29,669 nucleotides of DNA from a virus: IMG/VR virus record IMGVR_UViG_3300031857_000986, positions 1 through 29,669 of that record. One strand, 5' to 3'. Within the stretch, counting starts at the first letter, position 1, and each line of letters begins with the position of its first letter. The translations under genes and the position numbers were made by a program. The notes beneath the pieces are model-generated. The model did not search any database and was not told where the DNA came from. It saw only the letters and a program-made list of their open reading frames with translations. Below, in pieces: positions 29,340-29,669 of the stretch.

Positions 29340-29669
29340 TTGCGTTTTCCTTTATTCTGATTTCATCAAGCTTTCCATTGTTGAATACAAAAGAATATCT
29401 TATATTAACGAAATCGTTATCATCTTCCTCAGTTCTAAAGACTTTGGCGTAGCACTCTATGGTTTTGGTTAGCGTCATGGAATATCTTTCGGCTCCCTCT
29501 TTTCCGTAGAAGCGAGCACTGTTTACCTCATAGAGTTGTCCATCAGCGTCAACTTCATAGAATCTAAGTGCGCTTATAAGGTCTAGAGTCTTGAGCGGGT
29601 CAGTCTTCAAAAACTGTCTAACGGCTGGCACAAAATCTGGGTCAATGTTTCTTGGAACAGGAACGTTCA
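29329..29669 (-). CDS. hypothetical protein (5' end outside window)
   Basis: About 112 residues are visible. The frame stays open from the proposed GTG at 29631 to the window edge (NVPVPRNIDPDFVPAVRQFL), so the gene is truncated by the window. The rest is a beta-rich sequence (YEVDADGQLYEVNSARFYG; VNIRYSFVFNNGKLDEIRI). No family recognised. Confidence 0.65.
   Translation of the reverse strand, partial: NVPVPRNIDPDFVPAVRQFLKTDPLKTLDLISALRFYEVDADGQLYEVNSARFYGKEGAERYSMTLTKTIECYAKVFRTEEDDNDFVNIRYSFVFNNGKLDEIRIKENANEI

Overview
The window is a contiguous piece of a double-stranded DNA tailed phage genome, AT-rich by eye, with tightly packed genes that often overlap by 1-20 bases. Nothing indicates bacterial chromosome: no ribosomal, metabolic or IS genes. 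The host is probably an actinobacterium (inference). The support is long Thr/Pro linkers in secreted proteins, a sortase-like MPKTG tail, a Cx2Dx2C ferredoxin of actinobacterial type, promoters placed for leaderless transcripts, and an M15 peptidase/PG-binding endolysin. Freshwater or marine planktonic actinobacteria (Nanopelagicales- or Acidimicrobiia-like) would fit the composition, but this cannot be proven here.

Layout. 1-6923 (+): replication block with an HD phosphohydrolase (cut by the window edge), an archaeo-eukaryotic-type primase, a complete DnaE-type DNA polymerase III alpha subunit, Cys-rich small proteins and a Cas4/RecB-like Fe-S nuclease. 6929-7267: a small minus-strand gene with its own terminator, back to back with a plus-strand promoter. 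7268-10977 (+): a PD-(D/E)XK endonuclease, a phage sigma factor (both interrupted by frame changes), RNase H and a dNMP-kinase-like P-loop protein. 11035-13907 (+): an island of a dozen very small proteins, mostly lysine-rich, several from families recurrent in aquatic viruses. 14016-19107 (+): a DEDD exonuclease with zinc ribbon, then a sugar/glycan cassette (RmlD-like reductase, two methyltransferases, GT2 and GT17 glycosyltransferases). 19117-26729 (+): endolysin, two secreted surface proteins (PA14/FN3; ThuA-like/Big_1/MPKTG), a tiny membrane peptide, a holin-like protein, a collagen-like tail fibre and a tail protein. 26742-29669 (mainly -): ferredoxin, two paralogous four-Cys proteins, a zinc-ribbon protein, tRNA-Gly(UCC) behind a duplicated extended -10 promoter, and unknown genes. 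One small plus-strand ORF interrupts this last block.

The most striking pattern is that four gene products are each broken by single-base frame changes at five sites, all of the same sign (one extra base), often in A-runs. Removing one base at each site restores recognisable full-length proteins. This points to insertion-type sequencing errors, or less likely to genuine +1 recoding or slippage, and it changes the annotation of the sigma factor, the endonuclease, the RmlD-like reductase and the sortase-tailed surface protein.
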